Numbered from the stretch's first letter, positions 8,580 to 16,666 are shown. The stretch is 64,000 nt of DNA from Mucilaginibacter myungsuensis (GCF_015222005.1 NZ_JADFFL010000002.1:434001-498000); one strand, 5' to 3'. Made by a program: numbers and translations. Notes: a model not told the origin generated them from the letters alone.

Positions 8580-8628
8580 TTTTATACCTCTACATTTGTA
8601 GAATTTCTACAAATGTAGAGGTATAAAA
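8580..8628. promoter_or_regulatory. Perfect 22-bp inverted repeat containing two TACAnnTGTA-type boxes
   Basis: Left arm 8580-8601, five-base spacer AATTT, right arm 8607-8628, a perfect match over 22 bases. Each arm contains a dyad of its own, TACATTTGTA or TACAAATGTA, which is the shape of BlaI/MecI-type operators. It lies 26 bases upstream of the M15 peptidase start and 145 bases upstream of the divergent gene. An operator is the best reading; a terminator makes little sense between divergent genes. Confidence 0.65.
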
Positions 8629-8773
8629 CACATAAACAACTATTCCTTTAGTTTTATCGGGTAGGCCGTGTGAATAAATTTTTTAGATATGGTGTAACCT
8701 GATCAAAAAGCATGTGGTCATAGCTTACAGAAAACGACCAAATAACATTGACGAATTTTAAACTATAGAAAAA

Positions 8774-9142
8774 ATGGAAACCGAAAACTTAGGCGTATTA
8801 GCCGGCATCATTATCTCACTTGGATTTTTTGCCTTGATCTTTGCAATAGTTTACCTGCACAAACGCGAAAAAATGGCCATGATAGAACGCGGCATGGATC
8901 CCCGCGCATACAAAGCAGCACCACAGCCTTATCAAAACTTAAAATGGGGTTTGCTGATGGTAGGTGCCGGCTTGGGATTGTTCATTGCCTACTTTATAGA
9001 TATTGCCCTGCCGAACAATTTTGACAGCGATCCGGCAGCTATCTACTTTGCTTTGATAGCCATATTTGGTGGCTCGGGTTTGATCATATCTTACCGTATC
9101 GAAAAGAAAGAAGTTCTGGATAAACCTTCCTTACAGGAATAA
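8774..9142 (+). CDS. DUF6249-like small inner-membrane protein
   Basis: 122 aa. Three hydrophobic segments: about 7-28 (LAGIIISLGFFALIFAIVYL), about 55-76 (WGLLMVGAGLGLFIAYFI) and about 88-108 (AIYFALIAIFGGSGLIISY). Between the first two lies the conserved REKMAMIERGMDPRAY loop characteristic of this family. Function is unknown; homologues are often near stress or sigma-factor genes. A terminator follows immediately. Confidence 0.75.
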   Translation: METENLGVLAGIIISLGFFALIFAIVYLHKREKMAMIERGMDPRAYKAAPQPYQNLKWGLLMVGAGLGLFIAYFIDIALPNNFDSDPAAIYFALIAIFGGSGLIISYRIEKKEVLDKPSLQE

Positions 9143-9165
9143 GCCCTCTGCCCAATGATATTTTC

Positions 9166-9202
9166 AGCCCCCCTGACTCAGGTTTTGGGGGCTTTGCTTT
9201 TT
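9166..9202 (+). terminator. Intrinsic terminator after the DUF6249-like gene
   Basis: AGCCCCC / GGGGGCT stem with a 14-base loop, then TTGCTTTTT. Confidence 0.85.
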
Positions 9203-9279
9203 AAATAAATTTTTACAACTATTCTTTTAGTATCAGATAATTAGTAATTTTAAACTATTAAAGATCAATTAGTGGGGTT

Positions 9280-9975
9280 ATGAAAAAACAAATACTTGCA
9301 ATTGCTATGCTGGCGACGGGTCTGTCGGCATCTGCACAAGAGCTGGAAAAAACAGCCGAGATCACTAAGACCGTTCAACTATCATATAATGTAGCACCGG
9401 ACGGGAAAACTAAAGAGGGTTTGTATTCTTTAAAGAACTTGAGCAATAAAGGATTATGGCTGCGGGGTAGTTATGCTAATAATGCCCGTAGCGGTACATG
9501 GTATTTTTTTGACAGCAAAGAGAACCTGGCTATGCGTTATAGCTACGATCAAAAGAAAGTACTATTTTTAGACCCTAAGTCGTTATCCAATGTTGCTGTA
9601 AAAGTGTTAAGCGATGACGAAGAGGTGGCAAAAACCGCTTCAGCCCCGATCCCTCTTTGCCCCGTAGAACTTTATGTGTCGTTAATTGGAAATAAGGTGG
9701 CTACCGAGTATTATGATAAAGCTAATGAAGGGTTAGTAGCCGAGATCACCGCCCATATCGATGTAAACGGCAAGGCTACCTATTCTGTAGCTTATCAGAT
9801 AAAGGACAAAAAGACACGCCCCATAGAAGTAGCATTTACCCCGAGTTTCCCTATCGAGTGGCTTCCAAGCAAACTTGGCGACAAGAAGCTACCTTCGGAG
9901 TTTACAGTTTTTGCGAAAGTGGACGAGGCTAAGGACGAGTATAACTTTAACCGGTTCCGTTGGGATCAGGAATAA
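9280..9975 (+). CDS. Secreted hypothetical protein
   Basis: 231 aa. A cleavable signal peptide (MKKQILAIAMLATGLSASAQ) precedes a domain with KEGLYSLKNLSNKGLWLRGSYANNARSGTWYFFDSKENLAMRYSYDQKK, which resembles the MORN-like strand repeats of antitoxin/YwqK-type proteins. The second half (about 120-231) has no family I can name. Its upstream region shares two short words with that of the preceding DUF6249-like gene (CAACTATTCyTTTAGT and AATTTTAAACTAT), hinting at common regulation. Confidence 0.65.
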   Translation: MKKQILAIAMLATGLSASAQELEKTAEITKTVQLSYNVAPDGKTKEGLYSLKNLSNKGLWLRGSYANNARSGTWYFFDSKENLAMRYSYDQKKVLFLDPKSLSNVAVKVLSDDEEVAKTASAPIPLCPVELYVSLIGNKVATEYYDKANEGLVAEITAHIDVNGKATYSVAYQIKDKKTRPIEVAFTPSFPIEWLPSKLGDKKLPSEFTVFAKVDEAKDEYNFNRFRWDQE

Positions 9976-9999
9976 GGCTTGAATATTAACGAACGAAAG

Positions 10000-10033
10000 C
10001 GCCCGGGATCAACCTCGGGCGTTTTCCTTTTTA
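10000..10033 (+). terminator. Intrinsic terminator after the secreted hypothetical gene
   Basis: CGCCCG / CGGGCG stem followed by GTTTTCCTTTTTT. It also abuts the stop of the convergent DinB gene. Confidence 0.8.
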
Positions 10034-10546
10034 AAGATAGCGCTCTTTCAAAATATTCAAGTGATGCAGCTCGTGCCCGGCGATCATATATGCCAAAGCC
10101 CTGGCCGATGTCGGGTGGCCGTTGCTGCTACCTATATTCTCAGCTTGAATGGTTGTTAAAGATCGTAGCAAATACAAGCTCGATGAACGTACTGTGCTAA
10201 ATTCTGCGATCAGATCTTCCACTGCGCGATCGTTGGCATTAACATGTGCCATGTAATCATCTTGCTCAAATCCGGGTAAATTTTGTTTTTCGCCGCGGGC
10301 AATGCATAGGGCGCGGTAGGTAAATATACGCTCGGTATCTATCAGGTGGCAGATCACCTCTTTAATGGTCCATTTATCGGGGGCGTATTTGTAGTCGGCT
10401 TTTTTGGGAGGAAGACCATAGAAAAGGTCAGCAGTGCTTTGCATCAGATCGGCCAGTAACTTCAATACATCATCATGATCGGCAGCCAAAGCTACGTAGC
10501 CAGCCGCGAAGGGCGAATACTCGTTAGGGGATGGTTTACTTATCAT
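10031..10546 (-). CDS. DinB/YfiT-like putative metal-dependent hydrolase
   Basis: 171 aa, a four-helix DinB-superfamily protein. Metal-ligand histidines expected for the fold are visible in VICHLIDTERIF and AGHELHHLNIL near the C-terminus, and WTIKEVICHL is the typical first-site context. Members act as thiol-dependent S-transferases or damage-inducible hydrolases; the substrate here is unknown. The gene overlaps the upstream histidine kinase gene by 11 bases, so they form one transcript. Given YtxJ elsewhere in the window, a bacillithiol-dependent role is conceivable but unsupported. Confidence 0.8.
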   Translation of the reverse strand: MISKPSPNEYSPFAAGYVALAADHDDVLKLLADLMQSTADLFYGLPPKKADYKYAPDKWTIKEVICHLIDTERIFTYRALCIARGEKQNLPGFEQDDYMAHVNANDRAVEDLIAEFSTVRSSSLYLLRSLTTIQAENIGSSNGHPTSARALAYMIAGHELHHLNILKERYL

Positions 10547-11759
10547 TAAGGATACTTTTTAATACAATGCGGAACGTGGTGCCTTTACCCGGCTCTGAAC
10601 TTTTTACCGAGATATGCCCGTCGTGATAGTTTTCTACCATACGCTTGGTTAGCGATAGGCCCAAACCCCAGCCCCGTTTACGGGTAGTGTAACCTGGTTG
10701 AAACACCGTTGTAAATTTAGATTTAGGGATACCTTTACCGGTATCTATCACATCAATATAGATCAGTTTTTTAGCCTTACTGCCCGATATCTCTACCGTA
10801 ATGCTTCCCGGGCCTTCAATGGCATTCACGGCATTCTTCAACAAGTTCTCTATCACCCAGTCGAATAGCGGGATATTTAAACCGGCCATCAATTCTTTGT
10901 TGCCAAGCACGCTGAAAGTGATCTTGTTGCTAACGCGTACTTTAAAATAATCAACAAAGTCGCTCACCACATCAAATACCTTGTGCGGCTCTAATTGGGG
11001 TTTGGATCCTATCTTAGAGAACCTGTCGGCTACTATCTCTAACCGCTTAACGTCGTTACCCATTTCGGCCAGTAACTGGTCATCCTCGGCGTTGTACTTG
11101 TCCTTGATCAGCTCTATCCAGGCCATCAGGGATGATATCGGCGTGCCCAGCTGGTGCGCGGTCTCCTTAGCCAGACCTACCCAAACCTGGTTCTGCTCCG
11201 ACCGTCGGGAAGAACTGAACACTGTATAAGCCAGCATCAGGAATATGGCAATGACCGATAGCTGCACATATGGGAAATACTTTAACTGCGTAAGTAGGAA
11301 CGAGTCTTTATAATAAATTATTGAATATCCGTAGCCTAAACCCTTAGCCCTTGGGATCACCATTCTAATGGGTTCGTGCTGGGCTTTCATGATCTCCAGT
11401 TCGTTCTTAAAATAATCAGGGTCGTACTTTGGAGCATCTTTATCAACAAGGTCACTGGCTATGTAGGTCCGGCCCGAGTCGAGGCCTTTAGTGGCCGTTA
11501 TCTCACCTTTCTCGTTAGTTACAATGGCCGGGACGGTCACACTGTCGCGTACGGCTATAGGGTAAGAGATATCGTTATCCCCCGCGCCGACTATCTGCTC
11601 CATACTCATGGCCCAAACCTGCGCGCGGGTACGTTCTGACTTGGCAATATTCTTCACCAAATAATTGGTATAAAGCAGCGAGCCGCTCACGATCACGATC
11701 GCGAAGGCTATCAGCGTATATTTCCAGAGGTTTTTTTGTTGGGACGGGTTAAACATCAA
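10536..11759 (-). CDS. Membrane sensor histidine kinase
   Basis: 407 aa. Transmembrane helices at about 14-32 and 175-195 bracket an extracytoplasmic sensor domain of about 140 residues. The H-box is VGLAKETAHQLGTPISSLMAWIEL (phospho-acceptor His in AHQLGTP). The ATPase domain has N-box LLKNAVNAI, G1 IDTGKGIP and G2 RKRGWGLGLSLTKRMVENY. There is no HAMP, PAS or receiver domain, and no response-regulator gene is adjacent. It is the first gene of a two-gene unit with the DinB protein, an unusual pairing. Confidence 0.9.
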   Translation of the reverse strand: MMFNPSQQKNLWKYTLIAFAIVIVSGSLLYTNYLVKNIAKSERTRAQVWAMSMEQIVGAGDNDISYPIAVRDSVTVPAIVTNEKGEITATKGLDSGRTYIASDLVDKDAPKYDPDYFKNELEIMKAQHEPIRMVIPRAKGLGYGYSIIYYKDSFLLTQLKYFPYVQLSVIAIFLMLAYTVFSSSRRSEQNQVWVGLAKETAHQLGTPISSLMAWIELIKDKYNAEDDQLLAEMGNDVKRLEIVADRFSKIGSKPQLEPHKVFDVVSDFVDYFKVRVSNKITFSVLGNKELMAGLNIPLFDWVIENLLKNAVNAIEGPGSITVEISGSKAKKLIYIDVIDTGKGIPKSKFTTVFQPGYTTRKRGWGLGLSLTKRMVENYHDGHISVKSSEPGKGTTFRIVLKSILNDK

Positions 11760-11905
11760 TGTTTCAAATATAGTTTTTTAGTTAGGAAGTCAGAATGTCG
11801 CTGATAGATAGCAACGCATCGATTGGCTTAAATGTTGGTGATGGATATAGATCTAACCACACCGGGCCATAATTATCATTTCATATTTGATACTGTAAAA
11901 AATAT

Positions 11906-11921
11906 AACTAATTTTATAGTT
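11906..11921. promoter_or_regulatory. Palindrome resembling the ACTAA-N4-TTAGT boxes
   Basis: AACTA-N6-TAGTT, 20 bases before the start of the CBM9-like gene. It differs by one base from the ACTAA-N4-TTAGT palindromes found upstream of the BlaI and FtsX genes. A further AACTAAT follows at 11924. Suggestive only. Confidence 0.35.
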
Positions 11922-11941
11922 GTAACTAATTGGACCTTAAC

Positions 11942-12775
11942 ATGAGAAAGATCATCACTACCATTGCGGCATATCTAATTGCCGCACATCAAGCTTATCC
12001 GCAAAAACTGCCTAACAAACAACCGGGTGCGGTGCGGGCACCGGACAGTGTAAAAATTGATGGCAAAGCATCCGAATGGGGTGGCTTTAAGGCATATAAT
12101 ACCGGGCTACTCGCTTATTATACTTTGGCTAACGACGATCAGAACCTTTATCTTGTGGTACATATCAATAAACCGCACGTGATCAACAAAGCAATATCGG
12201 GCGCGATCACATTAACGGTAAACAATACCGGCAAACAAAAAGACGAGGGTTATCCGGCCGTTACATTCCCGCTATTCCGCTTTCAGCCGGGCACTAAGCT
12301 TCGGGCCAATTTAAACAGCCCGATCAAAGCTACGGACTCGTTACTATTTGCATCGAATGCTATTTTAAGCGATAGCACCAAAGTGATCCGGTTTTCGGAC
12401 ATAACTGCGATAACCGATACCATTAAAGGAACCTATACCGATAAACGAGCCCAATTTAGGGGATACCCGTTATACGAGGTGCCGGGCGGCCGTTATATCG
12501 TAAAAAATTCCTCGCAGATAAAAACCGCCGCAAGTTTTGAAGGCCGGTGGAAATATACTTATGAGTTAGCCATACCATTAAAGTATTTAAGGGTGACCCC
12601 CGGCAAGATCTTCAGCTACAATATCAGGTTTAATGGACCGATGTATAAAACCAAACGGCCAACGGCCGGCTTTGTAGTGACGTATGCGTTGAACGGCGGA
12701 ACAGCAACCCAATTAGATCTGGACCTGACCGAACCTACCGACGTTTGGGGAGAATATATATTGGCCGAGAAATAG
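11942..12775 (+). CDS. Secreted CBM9-like protein (first of three paralogues)
   Basis: 277 aa from ATG 11942; a TTG four codons upstream is a weaker start. The signal peptide ends near AHQAYPQ. The mature protein begins KLPNKQPGAVRAPDSVKIDG and continues KASEWGGFKAYN...TLANDDQNLYLVVHI, the IDGxxxEW...NDxxxLYL pattern of family-9 carbohydrate-binding (DOMON-like) beta sandwiches. The C-terminus, TEPTDVWGEYILAEK, matches the paralogues at 50.5 and 51.5 kb (TDLWGEYQL). No catalytic domain is attached. The ligand, possibly a sugar or haem as for related folds, is unknown. Confidence 0.75.
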   Translation: MRKIITTIAAYLIAAHQAYPQKLPNKQPGAVRAPDSVKIDGKASEWGGFKAYNTGLLAYYTLANDDQNLYLVVHINKPHVINKAISGAITLTVNNTGKQKDEGYPAVTFPLFRFQPGTKLRANLNSPIKATDSLLFASNAILSDSTKVIRFSDITAITDTIKGTYTDKRAQFRGYPLYEVPGGRYIVKNSSQIKTAASFEGRWKYTYELAIPLKYLRVTPGKIFSYNIRFNGPMYKTKRPTAGFVVTYALNGGTATQLDLDLTEPTDVWGEYILAEK

Positions 12776-12865
12776 CAGTAGAGATCTGAAGGAACATATG
12801 ATTCCCTCGCTGCTTTCTTTACATCTTTCGGACTTCCGGACTTCCCGTCTTTCGGACTTAAGACT

Positions 12866-12873
12866 TATCTTTG
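12866..12873 (+). promoter_or_regulatory. -7 element for gltX
   Basis: TATCTTTG, an exact match to the Bacteroidota TAnnTTTG -7 element, 8 bases before the start codon. That would make the leader very short; no TTTG is present at the ideal upstream spacing. Just upstream (12826-12860) TTTCGGACTT is repeated twice. Confidence 0.4.
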
Positions 12874-12880
12874 CCACATC

Positions 12881-14401
12881 ATGACAGACAAAAAAGTGAG
12901 GGTGCGTTTTGCGCCAAGTCCTACCGGTGGTTTGCACCTGGGCGGCGTACGTACCGTTCTATTCAATTACTTATTTGCTAAGAAAAATAACGGCGACTTT
13001 GTTTTGCGTATCGAAGATACCGACCAGACCCGCTACGTTGAGGGAGCCGAGCAATACATTATGGATTGCCTGGCCTGGTGCGGCTTAACGCCCGACGAAG
13101 GCCCTTTGGTGGGCGGCAAATATGCCCCTTACCGCCAAAGCGAGCGCAAACCCATCTACCGCGAATATGCCGAAAAGCTGGTGATGGATGGCCACGCCTA
13201 CTACGCTTTTGATACTGCTGAGGAATTGGATAAATGCCGCAAGGAAATACCGAACTTTCAATACGGGCAAGCATACCGCCATACTTTACGCAACTCGTTA
13301 AGCTTGTCTCAGCACGAGGTTGACGCTTTGTTAGATGCGGGCGCGCCACACGTTATCCGCATAAAAATGCCGACCGACGAAAACATCAGTTTTACCGATA
13401 TGATCCGTGGGCACGTGTCTTTTGATACCAATTTGGTTGATGATAAAGTACTGCTCAAAGCGGATGGTATGCCAACCTATCACTTAGCGGTGGTGGTTGA
13501 CGACAGGCTAATGAACATCACACATGCCTTCCGTGGCGAGGAGTGGTTGCCAAGCGCGCCTGTTCATCTGCTGCTTTGGAAATACTTAGGCTGGGAAGCC
13601 GATATGCCGCAATGGGCACATTTACCACTGATCCTAAAGCCTGACGGCCACGGCAAACTAAGCAAGCGCGACGGCGCACGCCTGGGTTTCCCGGTATTTG
13701 CGATGAACTGGTTCGACGCTAAGACGGATGAGTTGACCCCGGGTTTCCGCGAGATAGGCTTTTTGCCTGAAGCTTTTGTGAACCTGTTGGCCGTGCTGGG
13801 TTGGAACGACGGTACCGACCAGGAGTTATTTAGCATGGACGAACTGGTAGAAAAGTTCTCTATCGACCGTGTAAGCAAAGCCGGTGCTAAGTTCGATTTC
13901 GAGAAAGCCAAATGGTTCAATGCCGAGTGGATCAAGAAGTCGGAAGCCGTAAGTCTGAAGTCTAACGTAGCGGAAGTGCTGGCCGATAAAGGCATCGTTG
14001 TTGAAGACGAGCAATACCTGTTAACGGTTATCGACCTGATCAAAGACCGGGTTACCTTACTGCCCGATTTTTATACCCAATCGATTTACTTTTTCGAGTC
14101 GCCAAAAGAGTATGATCTGGCCGCCGTTAAACCAAAATGGACCGATGCCAAAACAACTTTCTTTAAAGCCTGGGCCGATAAGATCAGCGCGATGGAGACC
14201 TATGAGGCTACCGGCTTAGAAGCCGACTTTAAAGCCTTTATGGAAGAGCAAGGATTTAAAATGGGCGATGTGATGCTGCCCTTCCGCATTATGCTGGTGG
14301 GTGGCAAATTTGGCCCGCATGTTTTTGATATTGCTGCTCTGTTGGGTAAGGATGAGACGGTGAGCAGGATAGAGAAGGCGTTAGGGGCGTTTACTGCTTA
14401 A
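12881..14401 (+). CDS. gltX: Glutamate--tRNA ligase
   Basis: 506 aa, full length for bacterial GluRS. It charges tRNA-Glu with glutamate using ATP in the cytosol. The class I HIGH-type motif sits in PSPTGGLHLGG (residues 12-22) and the KMSKS-type motif is KLSKR at 259-263. The zinc-less insert and helical anticodon-binding C-terminus follow the usual order. Only one copy is present in the window. Its cognate tRNA-Glu gene lies 28 kb away at 42.4 kb. Confidence 0.97.
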   Translation: MTDKKVRVRFAPSPTGGLHLGGVRTVLFNYLFAKKNNGDFVLRIEDTDQTRYVEGAEQYIMDCLAWCGLTPDEGPLVGGKYAPYRQSERKPIYREYAEKLVMDGHAYYAFDTAEELDKCRKEIPNFQYGQAYRHTLRNSLSLSQHEVDALLDAGAPHVIRIKMPTDENISFTDMIRGHVSFDTNLVDDKVLLKADGMPTYHLAVVVDDRLMNITHAFRGEEWLPSAPVHLLLWKYLGWEADMPQWAHLPLILKPDGHGKLSKRDGARLGFPVFAMNWFDAKTDELTPGFREIGFLPEAFVNLLAVLGWNDGTDQELFSMDELVEKFSIDRVSKAGAKFDFEKAKWFNAEWIKKSEAVSLKSNVAEVLADKGIVVEDEQYLLTVIDLIKDRVTLLPDFYTQSIYFFESPKEYDLAAVKPKWTDAKTTFFKAWADKISAMETYEATGLEADFKAFMEEQGFKMGDVMLPFRIMLVGGKFGPHVFDIAALLGKDETVSRIEKALGAFTA

Positions 14402-14422
14402 AACATACCAATATAATTAAAC

Positions 14423-14457
14423 GAACGTCATTGCTGTAAAAGCAATGACGTTCTTGT
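14423..14457 (+). terminator. Intrinsic terminator of gltX
   Basis: Perfect 13-bp stem GAACGTCATTGCT / AGCAATGACGTTC with loop GTAAA, followed by TTGTTTTG. Confidence 0.85.
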
Positions 14458-14460
14458 TTT

Positions 14461-14550
14461 GTAGAGACACGATATATCGTGTCTTAAGCTATGCAGGTCA
14501 AGAATGCTGATAACTTTGCAAACGGAAGACGCGAGGTATCGCGTCTCTGC
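14461..14550. repeat. Pair of small palindromic repeats (REP-like)
   Basis: Two related units: a perfect 20-bp palindrome AGACACGATATATCGTGTCT at 14465-14484 preceded by GTAG, and AGACGCGA-GGTA-TCGCGTCT at 14527-14546 followed by CTGC. Both have the form GAGAC-CG-A...T-CG-GTCTC. Short intergenic palindromes of this type recur in Sphingobacteriaceae genomes, from memory. Confidence 0.65.
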
Positions 14551-14560
14551 AAAATATCTC

Positions 14561-14890
14561 CTACTCCACCATCAACAACGTATCATCTACAGATATCTCG
14601 CCGTGCGATTGATCCAGGATACACTCACCATCCTTTATCAGCAACAACTGCGGCGACTCGTGATGTACGCTAAAATCTTGGGATATTTTATTGGATATGT
14701 CGCGGTATTTGATCAGATCTAAAAAATACAGCGGTATCTCGGTAGGGATCTTATCCCAATCCAGTTCAAAACGGCGTTTAGCCATCATGCTGATAGAGCA
14801 GCGGGTGCTGTGCTTAAAAATAAGGCTGTAGCCGGGTTGCTGCTTAATGTCAGTCAATTGCCCGGGCGTATCTAAAGACGTCCAGTTCAT
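14561..14890 (-). CDS. ytxJ: YtxJ-type bacillithiol-linked redox protein
   Basis: 109 aa, thioredoxin-like fold. The active-site region is IFKHSTRCSISMMAKRRFE, with a single nucleophilic Cys at residue 31 in a CSIS motif, as in the monothiol bacilliredoxin-like YtxJ family. A cis-Pro segment (ESPQLLLIKDG) follows later. The protein is thought to reduce protein-bacillithiol disulfides in the cytosol, so it implies that the organism makes bacillithiol. It is encoded alone, with its own upstream region towards ribH. Confidence 0.85.
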   Translation of the reverse strand: MNWTSLDTPGQLTDIKQQPGYSLIFKHSTRCSISMMAKRRFELDWDKIPTEIPLYFLDLIKYRDISNKISQDFSVHHESPQLLLIKDGECILDQSHGEISVDDTLLMVE

Positions 14891-14982
14891 AAAAAAAATA
14901 TTGCTAACAAAAATACAGCTGAATAGCCGTATTAGTTTCAGGAGAGGGTAAAATTAGCGCCTGTGCGCTATCAATATGACAA

Positions 14983-15090
14983 TTAGCGGCGTTTGCTGTT
15001 ACCGTAAGCAGGGCAAAGTTTATCGCTGCAAGATGATAGCGCGGTGCCCAGGGCAAAAACCACTAATGCTAAGTAAACTAATTTTCTCAT
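14983..15090 (-). CDS. 35-residue small lipoprotein-like peptide with CPAYG motif
   Basis: A complete short reading frame from ATG (15090) to TAA (14983). It has a hydrophobic signal-like stretch (LVYLALVVFALGTALSSC) with lipobox LSSC, then SDKLCPAYGNSKRR. Small lipoprotein-like peptides ending in a CPAYG-plus-basic tail are common in Bacteroidota. It lies 24 bases downstream of ribH on the same strand, so it is probably the last gene of that transcript. Function unknown. Coding status rests on the clear lipoprotein signal and familiar motif. Confidence 0.65.
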   Translation of the reverse strand: MRKLVYLALVVFALGTALSSCSDKLCPAYGNSKRR

Positions 15091-15114
15091 GTCTGTATTA
15101 ACGTAAGATCGCTA

Positions 15115-15612
15115 CTAAAAGTTTAACTGTTTGGCCAAGTCGGCCATTTTTATCGCGGTAATGGCAGCTTCGTCGCCTTTGTTGCCGTGTTTACCGCCTG
15201 CCCTATCCTCGGCCTGTTGCTGGTTATCGGTGGTCAGTACGCCAAATATAACAGGTTTACTGTATTTTATAGCAACATTGCTTACACCATTTGCAACAGC
15301 ATCGCAAATAAAATCAAAGTGGCGGGTCTCGCCCTGTATCACACAACCTAATGTAATAACCCCATCTAACTTAGGGATGTTTTTCAACAACAGGTCCGCG
15401 CCCGATGTCAACTCAAAACTACCCGGCACGGCGTAAGTAAAAATATCGTCTTCGGCTACCCCATGGGTAAGCAAGCTTTGATAAGCACCCTGGTAAAGGG
15501 CGTTAGTAATACCCGCGTTCCACTCGGCCACTACGATGCCAAATTTAAAGCCGGCGCCTGATGGTACGGTGGTATTAGAAAAGTCGGATAGATTTTTTAA
15601 TTGAGTTGCCAT
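15115..15612 (-). CDS. ribH: 6,7-dimethyl-8-ribityllumazine synthase
   Basis: 165 aa, full length. It condenses the ribitylamino-uracil intermediate with dihydroxybutanone phosphate in riboflavin synthesis. Family features: the FGIVVAEWNAGITNALYQGA segment (substrate-binding Trp-Asn), VPGSFEL, the GCVIQGETRHFDFI loop with catalytic His, and FGVLTTDNQQQAEDRAGG. No other rib genes are nearby, which is common in Bacteroidota. No FMN-riboswitch structure was recognised upstream. Confidence 0.96.
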   Translation of the reverse strand: MATQLKNLSDFSNTTVPSGAGFKFGIVVAEWNAGITNALYQGAYQSLLTHGVAEDDIFTYAVPGSFELTSGADLLLKNIPKLDGVITLGCVIQGETRHFDFICDAVANGVSNVAIKYSKPVIFGVLTTDNQQQAEDRAGGKHGNKGDEAAITAIKMADLAKQLNF

Positions 15613-15659
15613 GATCGTAAATGCGAAAGTCGAAATGGGTCTTACATCGTCTAATAGTA

Positions 15660-15872
15660 AGTCGAAGTGCGAAATGCCAATTGCGAAATTAATGAAGCGA
15701 AGTTAGCATAGTCCGCCGACTTTCTAAATATTAAAATGTCATAAAAGCAAAATGCCGGTCACGATCATTTCGCAATCGGCATTCCGCACTTCGCATTCCT
15801 TAAAACAAAATGTCATAAAACAAAAAATGCCAATTACGATCATTTCGCAATTGGCATTCCGCATTTCGCAAT
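15660..15872. repeat. Repeats of a hairpin-forming element between ribH and the TPR gene
   Basis: Two direct copies of about 68 bases with 74-base period (15733-15801 and 15807-15872), each starting AAAATGTCATAAAA and containing ACGATCATTTCGCAA. A third partial relative lies at 15663-15690 in the opposite orientation. Each copy can form a stem: AATGCCG / CGGCATT in copy 1, AATGCCAATT / AATTGGCATT in copy 2. The arms changed together, keeping the pairing. No gene is present in this 262-base gap. Confidence 0.7.
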
Positions 15873-15874
15873 AT

Positions 15875-16552
15875 TTACAATTTAGCTTCAGCGCGGGCAA
15901 TGTAACCATCAATGGTTTGTGCCTCGGTGCTTGCAGGGTATTCGTCTTTAATTTGTTTGTAAGCTTCGGCAGCGCCTTTAAAGTCGTTCTTAGCCTCATT
16001 AACTATACCCAATTTTTTCAAGTAGAACGGGGTTAAGAATTTGTTTTTAGCCTTGTCAGCCGCTTTCTGGAAATATGATGCAGCCTGATCGTTGTCTTTC
16101 AACTCCACATAAGCATCACCAATGCCACCTAAAGCTTGTGCAGATACCATCGCGTCATCGCCATGGAAACCGTTAAAGCTATCGATCGCTTTTTTGAACT
16201 CACCTTTGTTAAGGTAAGCTACACCCAGATAGTATGATGCCAGGTTAGCTGCTTTGGTATTGCTATACTCGCTTACGATCTTCTCGAAACCAGGGTAGCT
16301 GCCATCGCCTTTTATAGCTTTGTCCCAATCTTTATTAGCCCAAGCATCCTGCGCTACGTGCATCTGATCAACCGCTTTTTGCTCGCGCGGACCGATGTAA
16401 ACTTTTTGGTATATAAAATAGATAGCTACGATAGCCAGTATCGCGGCGGCTATAAATAATAGGCTCTTTTGGTTATCCCTTACAAAACTTCCTGTGCTCG
16501 CTTTGCCCTTATCGCTGGCTTGTGCCGGTGTAGTGGCCTGTGTGTTTGACAT
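15875..16552 (-). CDS. Single-pass membrane tetratricopeptide-repeat protein
   Basis: 225 aa. A polar N-terminus precedes one transmembrane helix (about 33-50, SLLFIAAAILAIVAIYFIY), then TPR-like helix pairs from about 85 to 220 (NLASYYLGVAYLNKGEFKKAIDSF, AQALGGIGDAYVELKDNDQAASYF). The layout resembles YfgM-type anchored TPR proteins, which assist periplasmic chaperones, but sequence alone does not establish that role. It is transcribed divergently from recF. Confidence 0.85.
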   Translation of the reverse strand: MSNTQATTPAQASDKGKASTGSFVRDNQKSLLFIAAAILAIVAIYFIYQKVYIGPREQKAVDQMHVAQDAWANKDWDKAIKGDGSYPGFEKIVSEYSNTKAANLASYYLGVAYLNKGEFKKAIDSFNGFHGDDAMVSAQALGGIGDAYVELKDNDQAASYFQKAADKAKNKFLTPFYLKKLGIVNEAKNDFKGAAEAYKQIKDEYPASTEAQTIDGYIARAEAKL

Positions 16553-16666
16553 TTCTATTTCTAAATTAAGTTTGCAAAAATACGTTTTTCAAGTTTTTTA
16601 CCAAACTTAATTTTTAGCTTTATATGACAGGCTAAACAAAGCGTATCGCTACCTTTACAGCCTGCT

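Noticed and set aside
15739..16036. Open frames on both strands in the ribH-TPR gap
   Set aside because: They translate the tandem hairpin repeats (repeating FRISQ/NCEMR-like peptides) and overlap the TPR gene; no start or family support.
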